A stretch of 64,000 nt of DNA from Pseudomonadales bacterium (GCA_041395665.1 JAWLAB010000001.1:186001-250000), one strand, 5' to 3'. Shown: positions 1 through 8,916, counted from the first letter of the stretch. Numbers and translations: made by a program. Notes: generated by a model not told the origin, from the letters alone.

Positions 1-314
1 TAAATAGCGAATACGGCGATATTGCCCGCGAGCACTAAAGAGTGTCGCCAACGAAACGCTAACAGCGCTAATACATAAAAAACTGTCGATGCCAACACCA
101 CACCCATGCCGGCACGCATGCCAAGAGAGGACAAACTGGTCAATAGCAAAGCCGCACCACTTAACGCGCAAACACCCAAATTGATCAAAATAATGCTAAT
201 TAAAATATAGGCGCGAGTACGCTGCACTTTATCGGTGCGCACCGCCAATGGAACGAACTTATCCAACAATCTCAGCACAGGAGCAAAACCGTTCTCTGCT
301 GGACGCATAATCAT
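1..314 (-). CDS. Multi-pass membrane protein, N-terminal part (gene runs off left edge)
   Basis: The first ~104 codons of a leftward gene are visible; the rest lies outside the window. The start is an ATG overlapping the stop of the upstream DUF3094 gene by one base (TAATG), so the two are translationally coupled. A short polar segment rich in Arg/Lys (residues ~15-33) is followed by at least three hydrophobic helices (~35-55, ~68-85, ~90 onward). The layout of a charged lead followed by closely spaced helices is common in membrane-anchored sensor histidine kinases and cyclases of this class, but no catalytic domain is in view. That assignment is a guess; an unrelated membrane protein is equally allowed. 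Confidence 0.5.
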   Translation of the reverse strand, partial: MIMRPAENGFAPVLRLLDKFVPLAVRTDKVQRTRAYILISIILINLGVCALSGAALLLTSLSSLGMRAGMGVVLASTVFYVLALLAFRWRHSLVLAGNIAVFAI

Positions 315-538
315 TACTCCAAAGGAATACCGTGCATCTGTGCGTACAACAAACTCAGCACACTCATACCAACGACGATTACCGTCAAAATCAATAACAA
401 TATCCAAGGGCGGAACGGCTTGCGCTCAAACTGGTGTATCGGTGAATTGAGGTACTCCGCCACACGCGCCATGTCTTCGTCTGACAACTTCTTCTTGGGC
501 GCCTCTTCCACCGTAGTGTCTTGTTTTGTATCGCTCAT
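314..538 (-). CDS. DUF3094 family small membrane protein
   Basis: A 74-residue protein with an acidic, polar N-terminus, a central EYLNSPIHQFERKPFRPW segment and one C-terminal transmembrane helix (~47-67). The 'YL..P.HQ.ERRPFRPW' segment followed by a single helix is the hallmark of DUF3094, a small family of gammaproteobacteria with no assigned function. It probably sits in the inner membrane with its N-terminus in the cytoplasm (inference from charge). Its stop overlaps the next gene's ATG, so it likely shares an operon with the membrane protein downstream. It is divergent from rapZ, separated by about 125 bases. Confidence 0.75.
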   Translation of the reverse strand: MSDTKQDTTVEEAPKKKLSDEDMARVAEYLNSPIHQFERKPFRPWILLLILTVIVVGMSVLSLLYAQMHGIPLE

Positions 539-663
539 ACCTTTACCGCTTACCTAGGTCTCACTCTTGTGAACCAAGCTACTGTGCAGATAGGGGCAAG
601 TCAATGCAGCGCGATCAAGGTTTGCTACACTGCCTGCACTTCGTATGAAAAAAGGATGCATCG

Positions 664-1527
664 ATGCGCTTAGTCGTCATCAGTGGTCGCTCAGGCTCTG
701 GTAAAAGTACCGCACTGCATGTGCTGGAAGACGAGGGCTATTACTGCATCGACAACCTGCCCGCCAGTTTGCTCGGCGTACTGGTTACACAACTGCAGGA
801 GAGCGATTACGCCATCACTCGCGGAATCGCCATCAGCATTGACGCGCGCAATACCAGCCGCGACCTCGCACTGTTTCCTTCTATGCTGGAGCAAGCCCGC
901 ACACAGATGGATTGCGATGTGATCTATTTGGATGCCAATAAACCTACCCTGATTAAGCGCTTCAGTGAAACACGCCGCAAACACCACTTGTCTGATAACG
1001 AAACCGATCTCGTTGAGGCTATTGAAACAGAAAAAAAACGCTTAGAACCCATCGCTAATCTTGCCTCGCTGACCATCGACACCAGCCAGCTGAATTTGTA
1101 TCAACTGCGCGATTTGGTGCTGGAACGCGTAGCACGCCGAGCAGCAACCGATCTATCGTTGCAATTCATGTCTTTTGGCTACAAACACGGTATCCCAGTG
1201 GATGCTGATTTAGTTTTCGATGTGCGCAATCTACCCAACCCTTATTGGAAACCAGAATTGCGCGCTTACACAGGACGCGATCAGCCCGTTATTGATTTTC
1301 TGAATCAAGAAGCAGAAGTGCAAAATATGTTTGCGGATATCCGTGATTTTTTACAAAAATGGCTACCCTCTTTCAAACAAAATCGACGCTATTTAACCGT
1401 GGCAATTGGCTGCACCGGTGGGCAGCACCGCTCCGTATACCTCTGCGAGAAGCTGTATGCTGCTTTTTCCACAGAGTACACCCTCACCAACACAAGGCAT
1501 CGTGAATTACATCAAGTAAAACAATAA
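664..1527 (+). CDS. rapZ: RNase adapter protein RapZ
   Basis: A 287-residue P-loop protein, the usual RapZ length. Walker A GRSGSGKS is at residues 8-15, the DARN motif near residue 60, and the C-terminal domain with GCTGGQHRSVY starts at 249. In E. coli RapZ binds the small RNA GlmZ, presents it to RNase E and senses glucosamine-6-phosphate, controlling GlmS and so envelope precursor supply. An AAGGA ribosome site lies just upstream of the ATG. The gene is followed 25 bases later by the NPr gene, the standard pairing in the nitrogen phosphotransferase cluster; ptsN and rpoN are not in the window. Function in other lineages may differ from the E. coli GlmZ role. Confidence 0.95.
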   Translation: MRLVVISGRSGSGKSTALHVLEDEGYYCIDNLPASLLGVLVTQLQESDYAITRGIAISIDARNTSRDLALFPSMLEQARTQMDCDVIYLDANKPTLIKRFSETRRKHHLSDNETDLVEAIETEKKRLEPIANLASLTIDTSQLNLYQLRDLVLERVARRAATDLSLQFMSFGYKHGIPVDADLVFDVRNLPNPYWKPELRAYTGRDQPVIDFLNQEAEVQNMFADIRDFLQKWLPSFKQNRRYLTVAIGCTGGQHRSVYLCEKLYAAFSTEYTLTNTRHRELHQVKQ

Positions 1528-1552
1528 CGCATCTCTATATCACAAAATTTTT

Positions 1553-1837
1553 ATGAAAGAATCTACTCTCGACATCGTTAACAAACTAGGATTGCACGCA
1601 CGCGCAGCCTCGAAGCTCATGCGCTTGTGTACGAGCTTTAATAGCACCATTCAATTCAAAAAAATTGTTAATGGTGAATACAAACAAACAGCTGATGGCA
1701 AAAACATCATGGCTCTGATGTTGTTAGCAGCAGGAAAAGGCACGCAGCTCTATTTATGCTGTGAGGGCAGTGATGAAGAAAAAGCCATGGAAGCGATCAC
1801 CCAACTGTTTGCCGATCGCTTTGATGAGAGCGAGTAA
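1553..1837 (+). CDS. ptsO: NPr, HPr-like phosphocarrier of the nitrogen PTS
   Basis: A 94-residue HPr-fold protein with the phospho-accepting histidine at position 15 in LGLHARAA. The position after rapZ and the segment ADGKNIMALM around residues 47-56 (in place of the carbohydrate HPr pattern) identify NPr. It passes phosphate from EI-Ntr (PtsP) to EIIA-Ntr (PtsN), a regulatory relay for nitrogen and potassium balance rather than sugar transport. It lies 25 bases downstream of rapZ and is convergent with dprA, which ends 16 bases further on. Confidence 0.92.
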   Translation: MKESTLDIVNKLGLHARAASKLMRLCTSFNSTIQFKKIVNGEYKQTADGKNIMALMLLAAGKGTQLYLCCEGSDEEKAMEAITQLFADRFDESE

Positions 1838-1852
1838 AGCTATAAAGCACAA

Positions 1853-2980
1853 TTAAACACGCGCATAAAATCCATGTTGCTGTGCGATAACTCCTTCCAA
1901 TTCTAAATCCAACAACGCCGCCGAAATATCCTCAATGGATAAAGCGCAACGCAATACCAGCGTATCCAGTGGCACAGGCGCGTAATCCAAACAAGCAAAT
2001 ACTTTTTTTGCAGAACCCGATAAATGCGTATCTGCTGTTCGTGCTGCATGTATCACAGAAAACTCTTGTTGTTTGAAAGCGAGCATACCGCCCAACTCGT
2101 CCAAAATATCTTGCGTGGTTTCCACCAGTTTTGCGCCTTGACGAATTAAAGCATGGCAACCGCGATGAAACGGCGAGCGCACTGAGCCCGGCAGTGCAAA
2201 CACTTCGCGTCCCTGTTCTGCCGCGTAGCGCGCCGTAATCAACGAACCGCTTTGCAAACCCGCTTCCACCACCAAAGTACCCAAACTTAAACCGCTGATA
2301 ATGCGATTTCTGCGCGGAAAATTTTGCGCCAATGGCTGCGAACACGGCGGCAACTCACTCACCACTGCACCGCCACTCGCCAAAATTTCATCGAACAATT
2401 TTGTATGGCGACGCGGATAAATATCATCGACGCCCGTTGCAATCACCGCCACCGTTTTACCCTTGGCTTGCAGCGCACCACGATGCACCGCGCCATCAAT
2501 CCCCAAAGCCAAACCACTGGTGATCGCCAAACTCTGTTGCGCCAGCGCCACAGCAAACTCTTGCGCCAATTCCAAACCGCTCGCAGAAGCATTGCGACTA
2601 CCCACCATCGCCAACTGCGGCAAGTGCAAAGCACTGACATCACCGCGCACATACAATACCGTCGGCGCTGCAGGAATCTGCGCCAGCAACAGCGGATAAT
2701 TTTCGCATTCTGCCGTGAGCAAAACGGCTCCGCATTGCTCTGCCAACTCCGCGTCGCGCAAAGCTTGTTCACGCAAAATACTTTTCTGGTTCTCGTCGCA
2801 AAAATCCAACCACAAGCGACATTGACTGGGCTTGAGAAAATTTTGTAAATACTCAGAGCATAGTTGCAGCAAAGGCAGCATACCACCCACTTCTTGCAGC
2901 AGCTTGCGTTGTGATACAGGACCGAGTTCTGGAATGCGATTCAGTGCCAACCACGAAAGATAATCCGTTTCTTTATTCAT
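1853..2980 (-). CDS. dprA: DNA-processing protein DprA (Smf)
   Basis: A 375-residue protein with the DprA Rossmann core. GSRN is at residues 127-130, followed by SGLALGIDGAVHRGAL, GVDDIYPRRH, PRRNRIISGLS and ALPG motifs. A N-terminal SAM-like region (~10-60) and a C-terminal winged-helix domain (~310-375) complete the family layout. DprA binds incoming single-stranded DNA and loads RecA during natural transformation, and it is also widespread in species not known to be competent. Normally dprA neighbours lysM/sua5; here it sits between npr and ubiI. No competence genes are in the window. Confidence 0.93.
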   Translation of the reverse strand: MNKETDYLSWLALNRIPELGPVSQRKLLQEVGGMLPLLQLCSEYLQNFLKPSQCRLWLDFCDENQKSILREQALRDAELAEQCGAVLLTAECENYPLLLAQIPAAPTVLYVRGDVSALHLPQLAMVGSRNASASGLELAQEFAVALAQQSLAITSGLALGIDGAVHRGALQAKGKTVAVIATGVDDIYPRRHTKLFDEILASGGAVVSELPPCSQPLAQNFPRRNRIISGLSLGTLVVEAGLQSGSLITARYAAEQGREVFALPGSVRSPFHRGCHALIRQGAKLVETTQDILDELGGMLAFKQQEFSVIHAARTADTHLSGSAKKVFACLDYAPVPLDTLVLRCALSIEDISAALLDLELEGVIAQQHGFYARV

Positions 2981-3029
2981 TTTTTCTCCATCCTTGAGAA
3001 ATATGTTGTGTGTTAAATGACAGCTAATT

Positions 3030-4235
3030 TTACGATGATAAGCCCATCGCGTGCTGCATAATTTGTTTTTTTAGCAAAGGAAGATGTTCTACTCCTTTCA
3101 TCCCGGTATTGCGCAACCAACGCACGGGTAAACTGCGTTGTGCAAATAACTGTTTGAACAATTCCATCGTCGCCGTCATGGTGAGGTTGGCGCCGCGACG
3201 ACGGCGTTGATAGCGCTGCAACACGCGTGTATCCGCTGGTGAAATATTTCTGGTTTGTGCGCGCTGCAGTTCCTCAGCCAAAACACGCACATCCATAAAA
3301 CCGAGATTCACGCCCTGCCCCGCTAGCGGGTGAATTGTATGCGCGGCATCGCCAATCAACACCACACGACCACGCTGATAAGTTTGCGCGTGGCGTTGGC
3401 GCAAAGGAAAGGCAAAACGCCCGCGCACTTCTAAAATATCGCCCAAAGCATATTCAAAATGACGCGCAAGTTGCGCAGCAAATTCCTGCTCCGACATAGC
3501 GAGCAAAGACTGCGCCAACTCTGGCGACATCGACCACACCACCGAGCACCAATGCTCGTCGCCTTCGTTATCGCGCAATGGCAAAAATGCTAAGGGGCCT
3601 TCTGTCATAAAGCGTTGGCGCGCCACGCCATCGTGCGGTTTTTCTGTGCGCACTGTTGCGACGACCGCACTGTGACCGTAATCCCATTCCACGGTGTTGA
3701 TGCCAGACAATTGGCGCAACAGTGATTGCGCGCCGTCCGCAGCAACGACCAAATTACCAATAATTTCTCTGCCACTTTTTAGCGTTAAAACCGCGTGCGA
3801 CTCATTTTTTGCGTCACTTAAATTCACCACCGCATCAGGGCATATCCACTGCACATTGCGCTGTTGTTGTAAGCGTTCACGCAACGCAGAAACAATTAAA
3901 CTGTTTTCAACGATATAACCCAGTGCAGGCTGTCGCACATCGCTGGCATCAAAATGCACTTGTGCTGTGCCTTCTGCATCCCACACTTGCATACGATCAA
4001 ATGGCGATAAGCGTTGTACAGCAATCAACTCCCACACTTGCATAGCCTGCAAAAAATGGCGCGATGCCATACTGAGCGCTACCACGCGCGCATCAAAAAA
4101 ATTGTCTTTCGAAAAGGTGACGGATTCTTGATTTTCGATGATGGCGATTTGATAGTGCGTATCCGCCAAAGCGCAGGCCAAAGCACAGCCCGCCATGCCT
4201 CCGCCGACAATCACGATATCAAACCACTCACTCAT
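3030..4235 (-). CDS. ubiI: Ubiquinone hydroxylase UbiI (VisC-type FAD monooxygenase)
   Basis: A 401-residue flavoprotein monooxygenase of the UbiH/UbiF/VisC family. The FAD-binding GGGMAG is at residues 11-16, the mid-protein VVAADGAQSLLRQ motif binds NADPH/FAD, and GDAAHTIHPLAGQGVNL closes the FAD site near residue 297. UbiI hydroxylates C5 of the ring in ubiquinone biosynthesis. The assignment as UbiI rather than UbiF or UbiM rests on synteny (pepP-ubiH-ubiI, as in Pseudomonas) and on divergence from the adjacent UbiH. It begins inside the end of ubiH (4-base overlap, ATGA), so the two are translationally coupled. Confidence 0.85.
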   Translation of the reverse strand: MSEWFDIVIVGGGMAGCALACALADTHYQIAIIENQESVTFSKDNFFDARVVALSMASRHFLQAMQVWELIAVQRLSPFDRMQVWDAEGTAQVHFDASDVRQPALGYIVENSLIVSALRERLQQQRNVQWICPDAVVNLSDAKNESHAVLTLKSGREIIGNLVVAADGAQSLLRQLSGINTVEWDYGHSAVVATVRTEKPHDGVARQRFMTEGPLAFLPLRDNEGDEHWCSVVWSMSPELAQSLLAMSEQEFAAQLARHFEYALGDILEVRGRFAFPLRQRHAQTYQRGRVVLIGDAAHTIHPLAGQGVNLGFMDVRVLAEELQRAQTRNISPADTRVLQRYQRRRRGANLTMTATMELFKQLFAQRSLPVRWLRNTGMKGVEHLPLLKKQIMQHAMGLSS

Positions 4236-5461
4236 AAGCCCGTTGCCTCGCGTGCAAAGCGCTCGCGCACACCGGGTAAAAAATCCAAACCCAGCAATAC
4301 CGCACTGCGCAACACTTTATGCGGCAAAAATTGATTGGAAAATAGTTTCGGCAGCCAATCGCTGGCACTGACAGTTTTTTGCTGATCCCACTGTTGCTGC
4401 AACAGATAGTTTTTCAACACCAAAAGCGTGGAAAAATCTTTTTTGGCATTTATTGCTTCTGCCAGCGTTTCAACCAAAGCCAAACAATCGCGCATAATCA
4501 AATTAAAACCCTGCCCTGCAACCGGATGTAAATAGTGTGCCGCGCTGCCTAACAACACAATGCGTGAACGCACTTGCTCGCGCGCCTGCAGCAAAGACAA
4601 GGGATAACAATGGCGTTTGCCGACGGAGACTAACTTTCCGCAGCGGTTGCCCAACTGTGTTTGTACGCGCTGCAAAAATTCTTTTTCTGGCAATTGCATC
4701 ACCGCGTCAATTTCACTGTCGGGCAGTGTCCAAATTAATGCCGCGCGATGTTGCGTGTTGCAATCTATTAACGGTAACAAAGCGACTGGGCCATGCTCAG
4801 TAAATCGCTCGTACGCCACTGCATTGTGCTGTAATTCAGTAACGACATTCGCCACCAGCGCGTGTTGATCGTAAGGTTGCTCATCCACAGCAATACCCAA
4901 CTGTTGTCGCAGAGCCGATTGCGCACCATCAGCTACCACCACCAAACGCGCAGCGATTTTTTTCTCATCGCCCTCAGCGCCTTGCAACAACAAAGCAACC
5001 GATTCTGCCAGCGGCGTAATTTTTTTCACCTGTACGCGATCACACACTTGAATGGCACTTTGTTGTTTTACTGCTTGCAGTAAAACACTGCCCAGCGCAC
5101 GATTTTCCACCACAAAACCTAACGCGGGCAAATTCGTTTCTTCTGCGCGCATCAACATACCGAGTGGTTGTTTTCGTTCAGAGACATGCACTTGCAAAAT
5201 TGGCTGCGCATATACAGAGAGCGCACCCCACACACCCATATCATCAAGAATATTGCGCGTGCTGTAAGAAAGCGCCGTCGAACGCGCATCAAAACTAGGA
5301 AGCGATAATTGCTCAGACGAACTCGCTGTCAGTGGATACTGTTCCAGCAGCAGTACGGACAAAGTTGGCAATTGCTGTGACAGCAACAGAGCCAGCGCAG
5401 CACCCGCCATACCACCACCGATAATGGCAATGTCTACCGTTTCAGCCATGCTCTTTTTCAC
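4232..5461 (-). CDS. ubiH: 2-octaprenyl-6-methoxyphenol hydroxylase UbiH
   Basis: A 409-residue paralogue of the downstream UbiI. GGGMAG (15-20) binds FAD, VVVADGAQSALRQ lies mid-protein, and the GD motif of the family reads GSAAHYLHPVAGQGFN. UbiH of E. coli also lacks the Asp here, which supports UbiH over its sister enzymes. It adds the C1 hydroxyl in ubiquinone biosynthesis at the membrane Ubi complex. Its start lies inside the 3' end of pepP (20-base overlap) and its stop overlaps ubiI, giving one tightly coupled unit ygfB-pepP-ubiH-ubiI. Confidence 0.87.
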   Translation of the reverse strand: MKKSMAETVDIAIIGGGMAGAALALLLSQQLPTLSVLLLEQYPLTASSSEQLSLPSFDARSTALSYSTRNILDDMGVWGALSVYAQPILQVHVSERKQPLGMLMRAEETNLPALGFVVENRALGSVLLQAVKQQSAIQVCDRVQVKKITPLAESVALLLQGAEGDEKKIAARLVVVADGAQSALRQQLGIAVDEQPYDQHALVANVVTELQHNAVAYERFTEHGPVALLPLIDCNTQHRAALIWTLPDSEIDAVMQLPEKEFLQRVQTQLGNRCGKLVSVGKRHCYPLSLLQAREQVRSRIVLLGSAAHYLHPVAGQGFNLIMRDCLALVETLAEAINAKKDFSTLLVLKNYLLQQQWDQQKTVSASDWLPKLFSNQFLPHKVLRSAVLLGLDFLPGVRERFAREATGL

Positions 5462-6899
5462 GCGCCGCCGCAGTTTTTTTGCTGACGGTTTTGGCTTTGG
5501 TCGTCGCGCTGCTTTTTTCGGTTTTGCTTGTCTTGGCTTTGTTTGCGGCTTTTTCCATTTCGGATGACAAGTGCGGATGCTGCAAAGCCATCCACGCTTC
5601 TACTTCGGCCACAGTTTTTGGCGCTGCCGCCGTTAATACTTCACAACCGTTTTTAGTGACCACCACATCGTCTTCAATACGAATGCCAATGCCGCGCCAT
5701 TTTTTATCCACTTTTTTATTGTGCGGCGACACATAAATGCCAGGCTCTACCGTTAACACCATGCCCGGCTCAAACACGCGCCACTCGCCGCCGCATTTGT
5801 AATCGCCGACATCATGCACATCCATGCCCAACCAATGTCCGGCGCGATGCATATAAAAGTCACGGTACGCTGCACTTTTAATCAAGGCACTCACTTTGCC
5901 TTTTAACAAACCCAGCTTTACTAAACCTTCGGTGATTACTTTTACTGTGGCATCGTGCGGTTCATTCCAGTGATTGCCCGGCTTCACCACAGCAATGGCT
6001 GCCAACTGTGCTTGCAACACCAATTCGTACAAGGCTTTTTGTTCCGGTGAAAATTGACCATTGATAGGGAAAGTGCGCGTGATGTCGGATGCGTAGTGAT
6101 CCAACTCACAACCGGCATCAATTAACACCAAATCACCATCGTTCAACATGTCGCGATTTTCAACATAATGCAAAATACAGCCGTTATCCCCGCCACCGAC
6201 GATAGACGAATACGCCGGATGCCGCGCACCGTTTTTAGCAAACACATGCAACAATTCGGCTTCTAATTGATATTCCATCATCCCCGGTTTACACACCGCC
6301 ATAGCTCGGCGATGTGCTTTGGCAGAAATGTCTGCCGCCTGTTTCATCAACTGCAACTCTTGTGCACTTTTGAATAAACGCAATTCGTGTAAAAAATGAT
6401 TGAGATCGAGAAACTCGCCCGGCGGAATCGCACCGGAGCGCACTTTGCTGCGAATAGCGTTCACCCATTCCATAACATGACGATCAAACTCACCGTCACG
6501 ACCCATCGCGTAATACACGCGCTCTCTGCCTTCTAATAAGCCGGGCAAAATTTCGTCAAGATCATCAATCGGAAACGCATCGTCAGCGCCGTACTCTTGG
6601 CACGCACCTTCTGGGCCTGCGCGATAACCATCCCACAATTCTCGCTCAGGATCGCGATCGCGACAAAACAAAACAAATGCACCGTGCGAGCGCCCCGGAA
6701 TTAAAACAGCAACAGCATCCGGTTCGTTAAAACCCGTGAGGTAATAAAAATCGCTGTCTTGGCGAAAAGGGAAATGCGTGTCGTTATTGCGAATAATTTC
6801 ATGCGCCGAAGGAATGATGGCGATGCTGTTTGGATCCATCATCTGCATTAAGCGCGTACGGCGCGCGGCAAACTCTTTGCGCGGCAACAAGGATTTCAT
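5442..6899 (-). CDS. pepP: Xaa-Pro aminopeptidase PepP with Lys/Ala-rich tail
   Basis: A 485-residue M24B metallopeptidase that removes N-terminal residues preceding proline. The N-terminal AMP-N domain spans ~5-135. The pita-bread catalytic domain carries the metal ligands in IDAGCELD and ASDITRTFP (two Asp), HWLGMDVHD (His), TVEPGIYV (Glu) and RIEDDVVV (Glu). E. coli PepP is about 440 residues; the excess is a Lys/Ala/Thr-rich, low-complexity C-terminal tail (~445-485) that overlaps the ubiH start. The tail looks disordered and its role is unknown. It is coupled to ygfB upstream (4-base overlap). Confidence 0.93.
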   Translation of the reverse strand: MKSLLPRKEFAARRTRLMQMMDPNSIAIIPSAHEIIRNNDTHFPFRQDSDFYYLTGFNEPDAVAVLIPGRSHGAFVLFCRDRDPERELWDGYRAGPEGACQEYGADDAFPIDDLDEILPGLLEGRERVYYAMGRDGEFDRHVMEWVNAIRSKVRSGAIPPGEFLDLNHFLHELRLFKSAQELQLMKQAADISAKAHRRAMAVCKPGMMEYQLEAELLHVFAKNGARHPAYSSIVGGGDNGCILHYVENRDMLNDGDLVLIDAGCELDHYASDITRTFPINGQFSPEQKALYELVLQAQLAAIAVVKPGNHWNEPHDATVKVITEGLVKLGLLKGKVSALIKSAAYRDFYMHRAGHWLGMDVHDVGDYKCGGEWRVFEPGMVLTVEPGIYVSPHNKKVDKKWRGIGIRIEDDVVVTKNGCEVLTAAAPKTVAEVEAWMALQHPHLSSEMEKAANKAKTSKTEKSSATTKAKTVSKKTAAAREKEHG

Positions 6900-7510
6900 T
6901 TTGTTTCTCCTTGTGTATCGACATTATTTGTTGTGAGATTGCCGTATTCGCGATACAAATCCATCGCCGCCATGCGCACATATTCGCACAACTCAAAAAA
7001 ATCGCGCTCATTGTTCTCAGCATCTTCTGGATTATTCAATGCCGATATATTTTTTTCTGCGCCGTCTTCTGCCTCACCATCATCTACTTGACTGATCGCT
7101 GCCATGTCTTCCATCAATTCACGATCTTCTACGGTTAATTCAACACCGCTGGCGATAAAAGCGTACAGAAAACTATCACTCCACTGCGCCAGTGCGCGCG
7201 TGCGCACGGATAAAAACTCTTCGCTATCTGGCAGCAACAATTGAAAACTGAGATCACCATCGGCCAATTCACCCTGCACCCAAGTTTGCAATGCCGATAG
7301 CATCGGCGCGTGCTCCGACAAATCAATATCATCCAGACAATCACTCAATTGTTGCAGCCACGCTGGCTGCTCTGGCAACTGCCCGCTGCACGCCAAGCCG
7401 GTGAGTGCGCCGTGCAGCGCATCCGCCGACACGGGGATTTGCAGTGTTTGCAGGCGCGCACTGAGTTGTTCGTAAGTAATGAGGACAGCCACAAAAGCCT
7501 CGTGATTCAT
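6896..7510 (-). CDS. ygfB: UPF0149 / YgfB family protein
   Basis: A 204-residue acidic protein of the YgfB family, recognised from the ADALHGALTGLACSG segment (~26-40) and the C-terminal FFELCEYVRMAAMDLYREYG (~172-191). In Pseudomonas aeruginosa YgfB affects AmpDh amidase expression; the general role is not settled. It is the first gene of the ygfB-pepP-ubiH-ubiI unit and is divergent from the TIGR02449-zapA pair. The ~195 bases between the divergent starts should hold both promoters, but I see no convincing -35/-10 pair there. Confidence 0.9.
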   Translation of the reverse strand: MNHEAFVAVLITYEQLSARLQTLQIPVSADALHGALTGLACSGQLPEQPAWLQQLSDCLDDIDLSEHAPMLSALQTWVQGELADGDLSFQLLLPDSEEFLSVRTRALAQWSDSFLYAFIASGVELTVEDRELMEDMAAISQVDDGEAEDGAEKNISALNNPEDAENNERDFFELCEYVRMAAMDLYREYGNLTTNNVDTQGETK

Positions 7511-7705
7511 CGCAGAAAACAGCGCCGCATGCTACCACTTGCCCTGTATTCCTGCACTGCGCGCGCGGCTACCGACCTGACGCGGATCACAAAAAATGCA
7601 GGAACATCAGATGCTTGCAACGCCAAGTTCACAAGCACTCTGCGTTGACCGTGCCGCCATCGCTCACTTATAGTACGGCGCGTATTCACCGTCAGGCCAC
7701 GAGCA

Positions 7706-7939
7706 ATGAGCAAAGAACAATTCGCGGCACTTGAGCATCAAATAGACCAGCTGATCTACCGCTGCACACAGCTAGAACAGGAAAACCGCTCCCTGCGCAC
7801 ACAGGAAAACACTTGGCGCAAAGAGCGCGGACGGCTGATTGAAAAAAGTGAATTGGCGCGCACGCGTGTGGAAGCCATGATCGAACGACTCAAAGCACTG
7901 GAGCAAGAATACGGCTCCAACACACAACACTCCTCTTAA
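7706..7939 (+). CDS. TIGR02449 family coiled-coil protein
   Basis: A 77-residue, highly charged protein predicted to be almost all coiled coil: heptads run through residues 5-70 with Leu/Ile at core positions. It matches the TIGR02449 family, which in pseudomonads sits directly before zapA, as here (30 bases). The size and coiled-coil nature resemble ZapB, and a division role alongside ZapA is a reasonable inference from context, not shown by sequence. Confidence 0.8.
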   Translation: MSKEQFAALEHQIDQLIYRCTQLEQENRSLRTQENTWRKERGRLIEKSELARTRVEAMIERLKALEQEYGSNTQHSS

Positions 7940-7969
7940 TTCTTTTCACATCGGCGTGGCGAGGCAACC

Positions 7970-8269
7970 ATGAGCACACCATCCACCGTACGCTTACGCA
8001 TACTCGATAACGACTACCAAGTTGCCTGTCCGCCAGAAGAAAAGGACAGCTTGTTACAGGCAGCAAACTACTTAGATGAAAAAATGCGCGCCATTCGTTC
8101 AGCAGGTAATGTCATCGGTACGGAGCGTATTGCCGTATTGGTTGGGCTGAATGTCGTGCACGATCTGTTACAGCAGAATGGACAAAATTTAGGTGATGGT
8201 CGTGAACTGCAACGCCTTACCGACAAAATCACTCTCGCTCTAGGCAGTCAATCACAGCTTGAACTTTAA
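7970..8269 (+). CDS. zapA: Cell division protein ZapA
   Basis: A 99-residue protein with the ZapA pattern: an N-terminal RILDNDYQVACPPEEKDSL segment and a C-terminal helix (~60-95) that forms the tetramer coiled coil. ZapA binds FtsZ at midcell and bundles protofilaments. It follows the coiled-coil gene with a 30-base gap and is closed by the inverted repeat at 8295-8335. In many relatives the 6S RNA gene and fau follow zapA; here fau is 2.1 kb away and the gap to dolP is too short for 6S RNA. Confidence 0.92.
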   Translation: MSTPSTVRLRILDNDYQVACPPEEKDSLLQAANYLDEKMRAIRSAGNVIGTERIAVLVGLNVVHDLLQQNGQNLGDGRELQRLTDKITLALGSQSQLEL

Positions 8270-8294
8270 GCAAGAAAACCAAAACGACACACAT

Positions 8295-8335
8295 AAAAAA
8301 AGCTGTCATCGTTTGCGCGCTGACAGCTTTTTTAT
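8295..8335. terminator. Bidirectional intrinsic terminator between zapA and dolP
   Basis: A perfect inverted repeat, AGCTGTCA (8301-8308) and TGACAGCT (8321-8328), with a 12-base loop. It is flanked by an A-run on the left and a T-run on the right, so it reads as a terminator on both strands. It lies between the convergent zapA and dolP genes, the expected place for a shared terminator. Confidence 0.85.
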
Positions 8336-8350
8336 TTTCTCTATCTAGCT

Positions 8351-8914
8351 TTAGTTGATGTATTCAAACGCTTTCACAATGCGTGTTACTCCACGCGTTC
8401 TTTGCGCAGAAGAAGCAGCCAGCTCGCCTTCACGCTGCGTTACCAAACCCATCAAGTAAACCACTTTATTTTCTGTCACAACTTTGACGCGCTGACCGTT
8501 CACATCATTATTAAACGCGTAACCGGTTTTGACTTTCGTTGTCAGCCAAGCATCGTTGCTGCGGGCGCCAAAAGTGATATTAGGACCAACAGTCAAAGCG
8601 TTTTGCACTTGGCGCACTTTTTTTACTTTCGCAGCTGCTTCTGCGGCGCGCGTGCGCAAAGCTTCACTAGGTACCTGACCTACAAGTAACACCACGCCAT
8701 TAAAGCTAACAACACTGATATGGCCGCGACGCATTTCTGGCGACACTTTTTTGATATTCACTTCCACCACATCTTCAATGCGATCATCATCCAACGCAGT
8801 GCCAAATGTGCGTGTACCCTGATTTTGGCGAATCGGGCCATCACTGGTGGCATCCATGATGGATGCACAACCTGAAAACATAACCACTGCAAAAACAACA
8901 GCAAGAAAACGCAT
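8351..8914 (-). CDS. dolP: BON-domain outer-membrane lipoprotein DolP (YraP)
   Basis: A 187-residue lipoprotein. The signal peptide ends in a lipobox with the acylated Cys near residue 16 (FSGCAS), followed by two BON domains (~48-112 and ~118-185), the second ending in GVTRIVKAFEYIN. DolP (formerly YraP) sits in the outer membrane, binds anionic lipid and supports BAM activity and septal envelope integrity in E. coli. It starts 2 bases after the end of diaA, the same neighbour as in E. coli and Pseudomonas. yraN, usually upstream, is absent here. Confidence 0.9.
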   Translation of the reverse strand: MRFLAVVFAVVMFSGCASIMDATSDGPIRQNQGTRTFGTALDDDRIEDVVEVNIKKVSPEMRRGHISVVSFNGVVLLVGQVPSEALRTRAAEAAAKVKKVRQVQNALTVGPNITFGARSNDAWLTTKVKTGYAFNNDVNGQRVKVVTENKVVYLMGLVTQREGELAASSAQRTRGVTRIVKAFEYIN

Positions 8915-8916
8915 AC

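Noticed and set aside
2324..2848. 174-codon open frame opposite dprA
   Set aside because: Gln/Arg/Thr-rich antisense of a conserved gene; no recognisable fold.
7511..7705. 6S RNA candidate between ygfB and the TIGR02449 gene
   Set aside because: No long paired rod with a central bubble could be drawn by eye, and the position is not the usual one.
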